Notes: generated by a model not told the origin, from the letters alone. Positions 15,025-23,920 are shown, counted from the first letter of the stretch. The stretch is DNA of 42,306 nt from a virus (IMGVR_UViG_3300035156_000373:1-42306), one strand, 5' to 3'. A program made the numbers and translations.

Positions 15025-17237
15025 CGCTCGCCCACCTCCAGCCCGGGGATCAGGGCGAGCAGGGTCGCGGGCAGGGGCTGGAACCGCTCGACGACCATCT
15101 GCCCGCCACGTTCATAGGCGCCGATCGTCGGCACGATGATGTCGCCGCTGTAGAGCGGCAGCGCGCGGTCCATCGCGTCCGCGGGCTTTCGCGTCTCGAC
15201 CGGGATCTGCTCGCCATTCTGGACGGCGACCCGAATGCCGAGCGTTTCCAGCACGCGCAGGGTCAGATCGATGATCCGCTTGATCTTGCCTTGCGCACTG
15301 CCTTCGCTCGCCACCGCTTCGATCCGCAGCGTCCGCATCACCGCCGGATAGGGCAGGCCGGCCTGGACCTTGGAGGCCGGGTAATCGAGCGTGATCGCGC
15401 CGCCGGAAACGGTCAGGGAACGATGCGGCTTGCCGTCCGCCAGCGCCTCGATCGCGCGGCCCTCCAGATGCTGCAACCCGGCGAACTGAGCGGTCGGCGC
15501 GCCGTCGTGACTAAGGCCCGCATCGACGAAGAAGGCGTCCCGGCGGTCGTCTCCGACTTCCCAGACCTTGTGCATCCGCAACACCCAATGCGCCGCGCCG
15601 CCGCCCGCCGCCGGCGCTTCCACCGCCAGCCACAATTGGTCGAGCCGTCCCTCCGGGTCGGTGATCCGGCACGCGCTGCGCGCCTTCAGTCCGCCGCCGA
15701 GCGCGCGGCGGCTCCACCCCATCACTTCCTGCTCGGGATCGTAGGTCAGCGCCGCCAGCGCGCCATTCGCCAGCACCACCCAAAGCAGTCGCTCCGGCTC
15801 CTGCTGCCATGCGATTTCGACGATCCCGGGCTTGGCGATATGCTCCGCGAGCCGGGTCAGGTCTGACACGCGGTAGCGATCCTTGATCGCGTCGAAGTCC
15901 AGCTCGAGCAGCTTGCGGCCCGCGCGCTGGACGAACACCAGGCGCCCGGCCGCCGACACCGGCTTGGTTCCGTGACTGCCGCTGCCGCCATGGGTGCGCA
16001 CTTCGAAGATCGGCGGACCGGCGGTGCCGCTCTGGGTCAGCAACCGCTCGACCGTATATTCGCCTTTCTCGGTGCCGAGGATCAGCACCCGGTCGGCCAC
16101 GCTCCATTTGATCCGGTCCGGATTGGGCAGGGTGAAGCTGCCGGACAGGTCGCGCTGGAAATCGCCGCTCGAATCGCGCCGCTCGAAATTTTCCAGATCG
16201 CCGACCACGCTGACATAGCCGGTCGCGCCCTTGGTCAGCACCAGGCACTCACCCCACAGGCAGACCGTTTCCGGCCAGCCCCTTGTGTCGCTGAACGCCC
16301 CGAACGCCCAGCGCCAGCTGGGGCTGGTGGTCAGGCTGTCGGCGAGCGGCTTGCTGACCTGCGCGCTGACCTGCGTCGCGCTGGTGAAGCCGGTAATCTT
16401 CGCCAGGCCGTGGCGTCCGTACAGGAACGTCCATTTGACGCCGAACGGCCCCTTGTCGTTCACATCCTTGCCGGCGCCCATCCCGTCCCACTCGGTGCCT
16501 TCGTCGTGGATCGGGGCCACCGTGCCGGTTCGCGTCGCGCCGCCGGCGCATTGATAGACCTTGCCGGCCCAGCTGCGTTTCTGCCCGGCCGCGATCTCGA
16601 TCCCCGGCTCCCAGCTCGGAACGTCGTTATAATCGGTCGCCTCCAGCTCGAAATGGCTGCCGACGTCGCCCGCCGCGAAGATCGGAACATTGGCGGTCAG
16701 CGTGATCGCGCCGGTCGTCCCGCTGGCACTCACCGTCTTGCCTTGGTCGCCATTGGCATCGCCGATCGGGCCGCCCACCAGGTCGAGCAGGTCCAGGATG
16801 AACGAAGCCGCGCCGGTCCGGCCGAGCTTGCGCGGCGCCTTGTCGCCGCCGACCAGGTAAAGCACGTCGGCGCTCTGCTGGTAATCGAGCGCCAGCACCT
16901 GCGCATGGCTCCACGGGGTCGCCACTTCCAGCGGCACTCCCGGCGCCGTCTCCAGACGGACGTCGTTGGTGTAGAAGCGGAAGGCTCCGGCGCTCGCCTC
17001 GATCGCATAGCCTTGCGTGACGTTATATTCGAACGGGATCAGCCGGCACGGCCCGGCCGCCACCTCGACGAAATGGGTGCCGGGCGCCGCGGTGATGCAG
17101 CCCTGGATCAGCGGCAGCCAGCCCAGCAGGGTGTCGCAGCCGATGCCATAGACATTCTGGTCGATCCGGGCATGGAGCCGGGGCGACAATTCGCCGCCGT
17201 TGAAGCTTGGCTGGATCGCGGTGCGCCGGGCAGGCAT
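15021..17237 (-). CDS. Tail nozzle protein, tail tubular protein B (gp12-like)
   Basis: A 738-residue tail protein. The N-terminus 'IQPSFNGGELSPRLHARID' and the next block 'GWLPLIQGCITAAPGTHFV' are the usual start of the nozzle or stabilisation protein of podoviruses. The long middle has the alternating Trp/Gly/Tyr-rich pattern of a beta propeller ('GWPETVCLWGECLVLTKG', 'DRIKWSVADRVLILGTEKG'). It forms the distal tube that carries DNA out of the virion. The start overlaps the stop of the preceding tube A gene (TGATG). Length fits the family. Confidence 0.88.
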   Translation of the reverse strand: MPARRTAIQPSFNGGELSPRLHARIDQNVYGIGCDTLLGWLPLIQGCITAAPGTHFVEVAAGPCRLIPFEYNVTQGYAIEASAGAFRFYTNDVRLETAPGVPLEVATPWSHAQVLALDYQQSADVLYLVGGDKAPRKLGRTGAASFILDLLDLVGGPIGDANGDQGKTVSASGTTGAITLTANVPIFAAGDVGSHFELEATDYNDVPSWEPGIEIAAGQKRSWAGKVYQCAGGATRTGTVAPIHDEGTEWDGMGAGKDVNDKGPFGVKWTFLYGRHGLAKITGFTSATQVSAQVSKPLADSLTTSPSWRWAFGAFSDTRGWPETVCLWGECLVLTKGATGYVSVVGDLENFERRDSSGDFQRDLSGSFTLPNPDRIKWSVADRVLILGTEKGEYTVERLLTQSGTAGPPIFEVRTHGGSGSHGTKPVSAAGRLVFVQRAGRKLLELDFDAIKDRYRVSDLTRLAEHIAKPGIVEIAWQQEPERLLWVVLANGALAALTYDPEQEVMGWSRRALGGGLKARSACRITDPEGRLDQLWLAVEAPAAGGGAAHWVLRMHKVWEVGDDRRDAFFVDAGLSHDGAPTAQFAGLQHLEGRAIEALADGKPHRSLTVSGGAITLDYPASKVQAGLPYPAVMRTLRIEAVASEGSAQGKIKRIIDLTLRVLETLGIRVAVQNGEQIPVETRKPADAMDRALPLYSGDIIVPTIGAYERGGQMVVERFQPLPATLLALIPGLEVGER

Positions 17238-17842
17238 CAGCCGCCGCCCCCGCGCGCGTCCAGCCAGGAGCTGCGAAAGCGGGCGTTGCGGTCGCGCCGC
17301 CCGCTCGCCAGCCCGTCCTGGCGCTTGGCATCGGTCAGCGCGCGGCGATACAATGCGTCCATCCGGTCGATCATGCCGCTCTGCCCGGTCACTCCGGTCG
17401 CCATGTAAGCGGCAAGCTTGGTCGCGATCGCCGCCTGAAAGCCCGGCGACCAGCGCGCGATATCCTCCACCCGGGCGATGCCGCGCGCGACGATCGGCGC
17501 CGCCGCGTTGGACAGGATGCAGCGCCCTTCCTGCTCGCCGGCGAAATGGTCCGGATGATCGTCCGACCAGGGCAGCCAGCGCAGCCAGCCCGCCGGCAGC
17601 TCATAGGCGAACGCCCATTGCGCGCCCGCCACCGCCACGTCCGCGCTCTGCGCCAGCGCTTCGCGCGCCAGCGCGAAATTCCAGGGATGATCGGCCAGCA
17701 CTTCGTCGCGCGTTTCGTCCCACAGCGCCTCGGCCAGCCGCGCCGGCGGGCTTCCGTCCGTGATGCTGGTGATCCGCGTCACGGTGCCGAGCAGGGCGAG
17801 CGCCTTGTTGACGATCCGCGTCTGCGATGGTGCTGCCGTCAC
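17237..17842 (-). CDS. Tail tubular protein A (gp11-like adaptor)
   Basis: A 201-residue protein with the family features 'RIVNKALALLG', 'AEALWDETRDEVLADHPWNFA' and 'YELPAGWLRWL'. In T7-like virions this protein forms the ring between portal and nozzle. It starts with GTG at 17842, about 24 bases beyond the terminator hairpin, and its stop is fused to the start of the nozzle gene. Length and motifs agree with the family. Confidence 0.88.
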   Translation of the reverse strand: MTAAPSQTRIVNKALALLGTVTRITSITDGSPPARLAEALWDETRDEVLADHPWNFALAREALAQSADVAVAGAQWAFAYELPAGWLRWLPWSDDHPDHFAGEQEGRCILSNAAAPIVARGIARVEDIARWSPGFQAAIATKLAAYMATGVTGQSGMIDRMDALYRRALTDAKRQDGLASGRRDRNARFRSSWLDARGGGG

Positions 17843-17865
17843 GCGTCGCCCCCTTCAAAACAAAA

Positions 17866-17897
17866 CCGCCCGGCGGGTCGCTCCTCCCGCCGGGCGG
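17866..17897 (-). terminator. Intrinsic terminator after the capsid genes
   Basis: A perfect 12-bp stem (CCGCCCGGCGGG and its exact complement) with an 8-base loop. Read on the minus strand it is followed at once by GGTTTTGTTTTG, a U-rich tract. It lies between the small head gene (ends 17946) and tail tube A (starts 17842), exactly where T7 has its terminator after gene 10. Partial read-through would give high capsid and lower tail expression. Confidence 0.85.
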
Positions 17898-17945
17898 CCG
17901 TGAACGCGCCGGATGTGCCGGCGCGCTCCCCCCTTGCGGGAACTG

Positions 17946-18389
17946 TCAGCGCGCGGACGCGAAGACGACGATCGTGACGATGCCCGCCGCCGGCAGCGCC
18001 GCCGTTCCGATTGTCAGCAGCACATCCTCTTCCGCCCCCAGCGGCAGGTCGTCGCTGGCGGACGAGAGCATGAACAGCTGCGGTGCGTCGGGCACGGTGT
18101 GGGTCGCCGCCGCGCGATACTTGCCCGTCGCGCCGGTGGTGCCGACCGACACGGTCGACGCGCCCAGCGAAACGGACGAATTGATGAATCCGTAAAGCGG
18201 CTTGCAGCCCGGCGGCAGCCGGAACAGCCCATTGTCGTCGCCGATCGCGCGCTTGACGCTGGCGTCGGCCAGGTCGAGCACCCCTTCGAACGCACGCACC
18301 TTGGCCCCCACCACGCGCCCGTCCGCCTTGGCGCCGGCGGTCGAACCGTCCAGCACCCCAACCGCGCCTCTTGCATATCCCCGTGCCAT
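17946..18389 (-). CDS. Small head protein, possible decoration or fibre protein
   Basis: A 147-residue protein rich in Gly, Ala, Val and Thr with short beta strands ('VVGAKVRAFEGVLDLADASV', 'GIVTIVVFASAR'). It follows the major capsid gene and precedes the terminator, so it belongs to the strongly expressed capsid block. Position and composition suggest a capsid decoration protein. No family is certain. A 72-base gap with a stem-loop (18430-18452, no T-run) separates it from the capsid gene. Confidence 0.7.
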   Translation of the reverse strand: MARGYARGAVGVLDGSTAGAKADGRVVGAKVRAFEGVLDLADASVKRAIGDDNGLFRLPPGCKPLYGFINSSVSLGASTVSVGTTGATGKYRAAATHTVPDAPQLFMLSSASDDLPLGAEEDVLLTIGTAALPAAGIVTIVVFASAR

Positions 18390-18460
18390 CGCCCCGTTCC
18401 TTCCTGTTGGTTTCCATGTCCACCCGCGCGTCGCGAGGGGTCACCCCGCGACGTCAGGCG

Positions 18461-19408
18461 TCAGCCCTCCTTGCAGAGGATCTGAAAGCACTTGTCCTCG
18501 TTGGTGCGGGTCGCCGTGCCGCACGTCTCGGCATAGACCTGCCACGACATGTTCTTGTCGTCGCGCTGGCTGATCTTGCCCATGAACTCCTCCCAGGTTC
18601 CCCAATGCATGCCGGACGGCACGAACACGGGCAGGCGGCGGATGCCGGCCGCGGCCAGCGTCAGGGTCGATCCCTTGGCATAAGCGCGCGGATTGCCGAT
18701 CTCGGCGGGAACGAAGCGGAAGCCCATGAAGTCGGCGACCTTGCCGTCCTGCAACGCCTGCGTCGCGAGCGGGTTGAAGTCGCGCGACTGCACCTGCGCG
18801 ATCTTCAGCAGGTCCGATTTCTGCTTGGCGGTATAAACGATGATCGGCCGCTCGGCTTCCAGATCGACCAGCGCCGATTCCATCATTTCCTGCATGCCGA
18901 TCAGCTTGTTCAGCGTCAGCCCGCTGTCCGTGCCGGTCGTGGTGTAATCGGTCGCCATCACGTTGGCGGCCTTGAACGCCACCGCCGTGGTGCCGGTCTC
19001 GCCGGTATAGGCGGTCCCGAAAAAGCCTTCCAGGAAGCGGTCGTCCTGAGCCCGGCGAACCGCCTTGGCGGTCTGCGTCGCGATCGGCGACTTGAGGTCG
19101 ATCTGCGTCGTCATCATGTCGTCGGGATCGATCAGCGGCGCGACGTTCTGGCGGCGCGGCTTTAGGATGAACCGGCGCTCGACATCGATGTCGGTGTTGA
19201 CGGTATCGCCGTTGCGGGTGGTGACTTCGCGCACCTGGAGGTCGTCGAACCGATCCTCGATCTGCGCGGACTTGGACGAGTAGGAGCCGGAGCTGCCGCA
19301 CAGCACCTTGAGCTTGCCGACCTGCTCGTTGAGCTGGAAACCGACCGCGAGCCGATATTCCACCGTGCGGGTGGCCTCGATCGCCTCGGGCGTGCCTGGA
19401 ACTGCCAT
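18461..19408 (-). CDS. Major capsid protein
   Basis: A 315-residue protein of the HK97-fold capsid family found in many podoviruses of proteobacteria. Visible features are the N-terminal helix region with 'LNEQVGKLKVLCG', the central 'TRNGDTVNTDIDVERRFIL' loop, 'VRRAQDDRFLEGFFGTAYTG', and the end 'YAETCGTATRTNEDKCFQIL'. The order scaffold-capsid and the matching size support the call. The ATG at 19408 has GGGGGA 8 bases upstream. The upstream 300-base gap contains a possible promoter. Confidence 0.88.
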   Translation of the reverse strand: MAVPGTPEAIEATRTVEYRLAVGFQLNEQVGKLKVLCGSSGSYSSKSAQIEDRFDDLQVREVTTRNGDTVNTDIDVERRFILKPRRQNVAPLIDPDDMMTTQIDLKSPIATQTAKAVRRAQDDRFLEGFFGTAYTGETGTTAVAFKAANVMATDYTTTGTDSGLTLNKLIGMQEMMESALVDLEAERPIIVYTAKQKSDLLKIAQVQSRDFNPLATQALQDGKVADFMGFRFVPAEIGNPRAYAKGSTLTLAAAGIRRLPVFVPSGMHWGTWEEFMGKISQRDDKNMSWQVYAETCGTATRTNEDKCFQILCKEG

Positions 19409-19709
19409 GATATGATCCCCCGATCAGAAACTGCGAATTGGTGCGGTTTCGATCGGGGTGTCGGGCAGGAGCCCGGGCCGGTCTGGCGTATCGCGGGACG
19501 CTTGGCCCGCCGCTGCTTTCGCGGATGCACCGGAGCCGAGCTTGCGCGCGGGGTGGCCGGATCGGGAACCCGCCAAAGGGTGACTTCGGTGGGAACCCAC
19601 AGCCGCCGAGGGGTGCGTTACGCTTCGAAAACTGGAACACCCCCCGGCGCCCGTCGCAATGGCTAATATGCCGACAGCGAAACTGTCAACGTGGTTTTTC
19701 GCTATTCGT
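19409..19709. other. Non-coding gap between scaffold and capsid genes
   Basis: No convincing gene is present on either strand. The gap holds a possible leftward promoter at 19663-19689, a hairpin that overlaps it (GACAG-TTTCG-CTGTC on the minus strand), and two GGGAACCC octamers 25 bases apart near 19564 and 19589. The length is unusual for this otherwise compact operon and suggests separate control of capsid expression. Confidence 0.5.
19663..19689 (-). promoter_or_regulatory. Possible promoter for the capsid genes
   Basis: On the minus strand a perfect TTGACA (19689-19684) is followed after 15 bases by TATTAG (19668-19663). The spacing is 2 bases shorter than ideal, so strength is uncertain. 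It would give a capsid transcript with a leader of about 250 bases. The spacer can also fold into a short hairpin. Confidence 0.4.
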
Positions 19710-20576
19710 TCAACGTTGCCGCGTTGCCTGCGCTTTGGCCGCGTCCAGCAGCCTCTTCTGTTGCGCGGCGGCGACAGAATCGCCCGCGTTCAGCTTCTCA
19801 CGCCAGCTCTTGTCCGCATAAAGGGCGGTGAGCTGCGCTTCGGCATTCTCCAGCCCCGCGCCCAGCCCGGCCTCGCCATCGCCGTCCACCCGGCGGTGTT
19901 CGCCGGTCGCTTCCGCAAGCTTGATGAAGCCGCGCATCAGCGCGCCGCTGCCAACCTTCTGGTCGAGTTCGTCGGCGAATTCCGGCGGCAGGCCGAGCTT
20001 GAGATAGGTCGCTTTCGCCGCCGCCTTCTTGGCCTCGTAATCCGCCCCGAGTTCCGATTTGAGCGCGCCGATCTCTTCTTCGCCCTTTGCGAAATAGGCC
20101 GCTTGCGTGGCGTCCATCTGCCCGTTCCAGAATTCGGCCAAGCCCTTCGCCTGGCCGGGCAGCAGCCCCAGCTGGTGCGCAATCGGTCGGAACGCGTCCG
20201 CAACCGGGCTCGCCTCCTGGCCTTGCGGCAGCGGGATGTCGTATTTGTCCGGGCTGTCCGGCCGCCCCAATTGGTCGAACACCGCATTCCACGCTTCCGC
20301 CGGCGCGTCCGCCGCCGGCACCGCCAGCTTGGAGGACGCGATCCGCCGGGCCTCGATATGTCCGCGCGCCAGCGCCTCGACATCCTTGTAGCGGCTCAAC
20401 GTCGCATCGCCGCGCAGTTCGTCCGGCAATCCGCCCAGCCATTCCGGCGCCGCGCTGCCGGCCTCGCCGCCGCTCGCGGCACCAGCGCCGGCCCCGCTTC
20501 CCGCATCCGCCGCGCCCAATCCAAGCTCCGCGCCGCCCGCGCTTGCCCCACCCAAAGCCTCACTCACTGTCTTCAC
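19710..20576 (-). CDS. Scaffolding protein
   Basis: A 288-residue protein with a low-complexity Gly/Ala/Ser N-terminus (residues 8-45), a conserved block 'EWLGGLPDELRGDATLSRYKDVEALARGHI' (about residues 45-74), the segment 'PDKYDIPLP', and a helical, charged C-terminus that ends 'LLDAAKAQATRQR'. These are typical of scaffolds that assemble the procapsid and leave before DNA entry. It lies directly upstream of the capsid gene, as in T7 (genes 9 and 10), and overlaps the Bbp19-like gene by 17 bases. Confidence 0.85.
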   Translation of the reverse strand: MKTVSEALGGASAGGAELGLGAADAGSGAGAGAASGGEAGSAAPEWLGGLPDELRGDATLSRYKDVEALARGHIEARRIASSKLAVPAADAPAEAWNAVFDQLGRPDSPDKYDIPLPQGQEASPVADAFRPIAHQLGLLPGQAKGLAEFWNGQMDATQAAYFAKGEEEIGALKSELGADYEAKKAAAKATYLKLGLPPEFADELDQKVGSGALMRGFIKLAEATGEHRRVDGDGEAGLGAGLENAEAQLTALYADKSWREKLNAGDSVAAAQQKRLLDAAKAQATRQR

Positions 20577-20898
20577 TCCTCAGTTCACGCGCCAGGCGGT
20601 CCAGCTTCGCCTGGTCGAGCCGCACCGATCCCAAGATGTCCATGGCGAGCGCGCGCCTGCCCTGGTTGAAGGCGTCCACCCTGGGATCGGCGTGAAAGGT
20701 GGAGCGATTGACGAAATTGCGGTCAGCCAGCTCGGCGAACCATTCGGCGGCGTCGGGCCGAAGCTTGCCGTCGTCGCCGAAGAACAGGCGCGCGGCGAGC
20801 CGGTGCCGGTCGAGCAGCCCGCGGATCATCCGCCGCAGCTGCTGCGCCTTGCTCAGCCCGCCATAAGCGATGCGGCGGATATCGGCATCAAGCGACAT
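20560..20898 (-). CDS. Bbp19-like small phage protein
   Basis: A 112-residue protein that resembles the Bbp19 family of Bordetella phage BPP-1 and other temperate podoviruses. The tell-tale stretch is 'NRSTFHADPRVDAFNQGRRA' near residues 63-82, preceded by 'LFFGDDGKLRPDAAEWFAEL'. The family role is unknown; it is found between portal and scaffold genes. I chose the ATG at 20898, because the frame upstream of it lies inside the DUF4326 gene and is unlike the family. The start overlaps that gene by 11 bases. Confidence 0.7.
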   Translation of the reverse strand: MSLDADIRRIAYGGLSKAQQLRRMIRGLLDRHRLAARLFFGDDGKLRPDAAEWFAELADRNFVNRSTFHADPRVDAFNQGRRALAMDILGSVRLDQAKLDRLARELRSEDSE

Positions 20899-21310
20899 CG
20901 GCGCGCTTCGAAGTGGTGGCTTGGAGCGGGGCGGGGACGTTCGCCAGTTCGAGCAACACGTCCGCATGGCAGGGCTGATTGAGCGGACACCAGCAGGCGA
21001 GGCACTTGCCCTCCAGATCGGAGAGCCTAGCCCGGCCAAGCACACCGTGCTTTCCGCTTATCCAATCTCGGAACGCGTCTCTGGCGATCTCGCGAGCTTC
21101 TGACAGACCAGCGGCCCAGCGGGCGTCGTCGTCCCGATCGGCGGGGTGTTGCGGCCACCGGGTTACTCGAAAGCGCCCATCATCTTCGGCAACAATCACG
21201 AAGGCGTTTCCGTGAGGCGATGGCCGCGCAACACTCACCGTGTTCGGCGGCATCCTCCAGCCCTTGGTGCGCCGAAGCTGGACGCGGAGTGTCGCGTTTT
21301 GCCCACTCAC
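20888..21310 (-). CDS. DUF4326 domain protein
   Basis: A 140-residue protein with the full DUF4326 signature: 'VQLRRTKGWRMPPNTVSVAR' at the N-terminus, 'WISGKHGVLGRARLSDLEGK' in the middle, and 'CLACWCPLNQPCHADVLLEL' near the C-terminus. The Cys and His residues of the last block suggest metal binding or a nucleotide-modifying role, but no activity is established. It starts with GTG, fused to the stop of the portal gene (GTGA), and so is part of the late operon. A DNA-modification or packaging role is speculative. Confidence 0.82.
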   Translation of the reverse strand: MSGQNATLRVQLRRTKGWRMPPNTVSVARPSPHGNAFVIVAEDDGRFRVTRWPQHPADRDDDARWAAGLSEAREIARDAFRDWISGKHGVLGRARLSDLEGKCLACWCPLNQPCHADVLLELANVPAPLQATTSKRADVA

Positions 21311-22962
21311 ATCGCCACTCCCGCAATGCCGCCCAGATTCTTCGCGATCACGCTCGCGCGGTCGCCGACCTCCAGCAGCTGCTGCGTTTGCGCCTGCGCC
21401 GCTTCCGCCTCCGCCCGTTCCTGCGTTTCTTCGTCGTTCGCTTCCCAGCTCGCCGGCACCGCATGGATCTTGCCCAGCCCGTCCAGCACCTTTGCCGGCG
21501 GATATTTGGCGATGAACGCCTTGGTCGCCTCGCCAGACTGGTCGAGCTGCATGATCGGCGTGAAGCCCTGGACGAGCTGGTAGAAGCCGCCGGCCTGCTC
21601 GGCCTTGCGCGCCCGGGCGAGCGGATTCTCATAGGCGATCTGATACAGGCCGCCCGCTTCCGCCACTTCCGGCGGCATGTCGTCCAGCATCCCCATTTCG
21701 TCCATCAGGTCCAGCTCGACTTCCGTCATCGGCGTGAACCACTCGGTTTCCTGGCGCTTGAGCGGCGCCAGCATGATGCCCTTTTCCTGCTCGCGCTTCA
21801 TCATCTCGGTCGCGGTGATGTGGCTCTTGAGCTCCTGCCTCACCGTGTAAAGATCCTCGAAAAAGGCGCGCCGGATCACGCCGCGCGTTTCGCCCAGCAG
21901 GTCGCGCGCCTGCGCGATGTCGGCATTCTCGAACATCGGGCGGACCATCGGGTTGCCGCGATCGTCGAGCCCGCCATAGCTGACCCCGCCCGGCGAGTAA
22001 TTGAGCAGCTGGTCCTGCATGTCGTCATGGGCGAGCAGCGCGGGGCGGGCCATGAACTCGGTCGCGGTCACCACGTCGCGCATCATCGCCTGGCAGGCTT
22101 TCACCGCCGGCAGCACGTTGATCGCGGGGCTGCGGCCATAATCCTCGGTCGGGCTCTTCTCATACCTGGAGGCGATCAGCCGCCGCGTCCGATACCCGCC
22201 CGTGTCGAAGACCTGCCGGTCCGCCACCGAAACATAGGCGCTCGCGATCGGCTTGCCGGCAGCGTCGATCCGGTCGGGATCATGGGCGCGATTGGGCTCC
22301 AGCACGTGCAGGTAGCAGTTGCGATCGTCCAGCCGCTTGCCGTCGCGCGCCGCGCGCTTGGCGCATTCCGGCGCTCCGTCGCCCCATTTGCCGAGCGCCT
22401 GGCGGTTGGTGAGGTGGAACTTGCGGTGCGTCCCCTCGACGATGCCGCGATGATCCTCCCACACGTAAAGCTGGCCGATATGCTCCGATCTGTAGGCAAG
22501 CCCGATCGGCTGCCGCCGGGCATCGCGCAGATGCTCGACCCACATGCCCTGAAAACCGAACGACAGCAGGCTCGCGATGCTCTCGTGCGTCTGGTTCGCG
22601 AAGCCCGAATAAGGCGAATTGCGCAGCGCGAACAGCCGGTCGGTCAGGGCTTCGAACCACATCCGCACCCGCAGATTGTTCATCAGCAGCGGGTCGCGCG
22701 CTTCCAGCCTTTGCCATTGCCCGCCTTGCGGGATCACTTCGCCCTCGAACACCGCGACGCCATGATCCAGGCTCAGCATCGCCGTTTCATCGAAGATGCG
22801 ATCCGTCCGGCTCCGCCCGCCGGCGCCGAACCCGTCCGTGCCGAGGAAGTCGGCCTGGCGCGGCAGCAGCAATTGCGCGACTTCGTGCCACAGGCTTTCG
22901 AACCCGCTCCGCGCGCTCTCCATTCGCCCTTGACGGGCAAGAATATCGTCCGCGTTGAACAT
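21307..22962 (-). CDS. Portal protein (head-tail connector)
   Basis: A 551-residue portal protein of the podovirus head-tail connector family. Features include 'SARSGFESLWHEVAQLLLPR' near the N-terminus, 'WFEALTDRLFALRNSPYSGF', 'YVWEDHRGIVEGTHRKFHLT', 'SRYEKSPTEDYGRSPAINVL', 'TATEMMKREQEKGIMLAPL' and a Glu/Ala/Gln-rich C-terminal helix. It forms the dodecameric ring for DNA entry and exit. Length and gene order (terminase upstream, scaffold downstream) match the family. Confidence 0.92.
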   Translation of the reverse strand: MFNADDILARQGRMESARSGFESLWHEVAQLLLPRQADFLGTDGFGAGGRSRTDRIFDETAMLSLDHGVAVFEGEVIPQGGQWQRLEARDPLLMNNLRVRMWFEALTDRLFALRNSPYSGFANQTHESIASLLSFGFQGMWVEHLRDARRQPIGLAYRSEHIGQLYVWEDHRGIVEGTHRKFHLTNRQALGKWGDGAPECAKRAARDGKRLDDRNCYLHVLEPNRAHDPDRIDAAGKPIASAYVSVADRQVFDTGGYRTRRLIASRYEKSPTEDYGRSPAINVLPAVKACQAMMRDVVTATEFMARPALLAHDDMQDQLLNYSPGGVSYGGLDDRGNPMVRPMFENADIAQARDLLGETRGVIRRAFFEDLYTVRQELKSHITATEMMKREQEKGIMLAPLKRQETEWFTPMTEVELDLMDEMGMLDDMPPEVAEAGGLYQIAYENPLARARKAEQAGGFYQLVQGFTPIMQLDQSGEATKAFIAKYPPAKVLDGLGKIHAVPASWEANDEETQERAEAEAAQAQTQQLLEVGDRASVIAKNLGGIAGVAM

Positions 22963-22984
22963 GGGTCCGGCCGCTTTCTGGTTG

Positions 22985-23642
22985 CTAGAAGATCAGGTGG
23001 AACGAGGGAATGCGCGCGGACGCGCCGCCGCCCGTCTTGAGCGTGCCGCTGATTTCACAGCGCACCGCCTTGTCCCCGGCCACCAGCCAGGCCGCGTTGA
23101 CGATCGCCGGCGGCGCGTCGCTCGCGAACTCGACCGGCAGCGGATACAAGGCCCGCCCGCCGCGCGCTTCGAGCTCGTCGGCGCTCACTGAAACCGGCGG
23201 GAGATGCGGCACGAAACTATTGCCGTCCGCGAACCGCAAGTGCAGCGCCTCACCCTCCGGCAGCTCGGCATGGACGGCCACTTCGCCCGCCACCGCCCGG
23301 TCGTAATCGGCCCGCGCATCCTCGCTCGCCTTGCGCTCCGCCTGCCGTGCCGCGCGCGCCGCGAACGCCTCGGCCCGTTCTTTCGATTGCTCGGCTTCGC
23401 GGGCCTCCGCTTCCTGCGCGCGCCGCGTCCGTTCGGCTTCTTCGGCCTCCGTCCGCATGGCGGCATCGCGCTCGGCCGCCTGTTCCGCCGCCACCGCCGC
23501 CAGCGCGGCGGGCAGCATCAACGGCAGCAGTCCGCGCACATGGTCCTCGACGGCGGGCCGAAAAAACTTTCGGGTCGGACAGGTCAAGTGCCTGTTCGCG
23601 CTTGGTTTCGCCTCCCGCATTTTGACTTTCAACATTCGCCAT
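22985..23642 (-). CDS. Coiled-coil head protein, reading frame broken at a T6 run
   Basis: The natural gene seems to start at the ATG at 23642 (MANVESQNAGGETKREQAL), with a weak GGGA site upstream. This frame reads '...LSDPKVF' and then turns to Arg-rich nonsense, while the +1 frame continues as 'RPAVEDHVRGLLPLMLPAAL'. After this come a long Glu/Ala/Arg coiled coil (about 60 residues) and a C-terminal beta-rich domain that ends 'RIPSFHLIF' at 22985. The change falls at a run of six T on the minus strand (about 23567-23572). Five T would restore one frame. The alternative single-frame start at 23635 gives an unlikely N-terminus. The cause could be a mutation, a base error, or slippage. Function is unknown; it lies between terminase and portal. 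Confidence 0.6.
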
Positions 23643-23683
23643 TCGCTTATTCCCTTTCGTGCGAAGCCTCCTCGCGGCGGACT

Positions 23684-23920
23684 TCATTGACCAAGCAGGG
23701 TTTTGCCGCCCGGGGTGGATGCTTCGGCGCCGCCGCCGGTCAGTTCGTTCGCGCCCGCGCCCCGCCGCTTGCGCAGCAGGCCCTCGCGATGGGCAGCCTC
23801 CGCCGCCATGTTGCGCGTCGCCACCGGCTGCGCGGCGGGCTGGGGCGCCGCCTTGGGCTTCTTGAACGCGCCCGCCAACGCGAGCACGGGAGACACCAGG
23901 AATTTGCCGACGCTCGCCAT
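23684..23920 (-). CDS. Small head-assembly protein
   Basis: A 78-residue basic protein that begins with a short hydrophobic segment (ASVGKFLVSPVLALAGAF), continues with 'RRGAGANELTG', and ends 'STPGGKTLLGQ'. Small proteins with such a tail are frequent between terminase and portal genes of podoviruses and siphoviruses. The role is unknown. It starts 3 bases after the large terminase gene. Confidence 0.7.
   Translation of the reverse strand: MASVGKFLVSPVLALAGAFKKPKAAPQPAAQPVATRNMAAEAAHREGLLRKRRGAGANELTGGGAEASTPGGKTLLGQ

Noticed and set aside
18430-18452. Stem-loop between capsid and small head gene as a terminator
   Set aside because: The stem has a 2-base bulge and no following T-run on the minus strand. 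It may be a processing site, but this is not supported.
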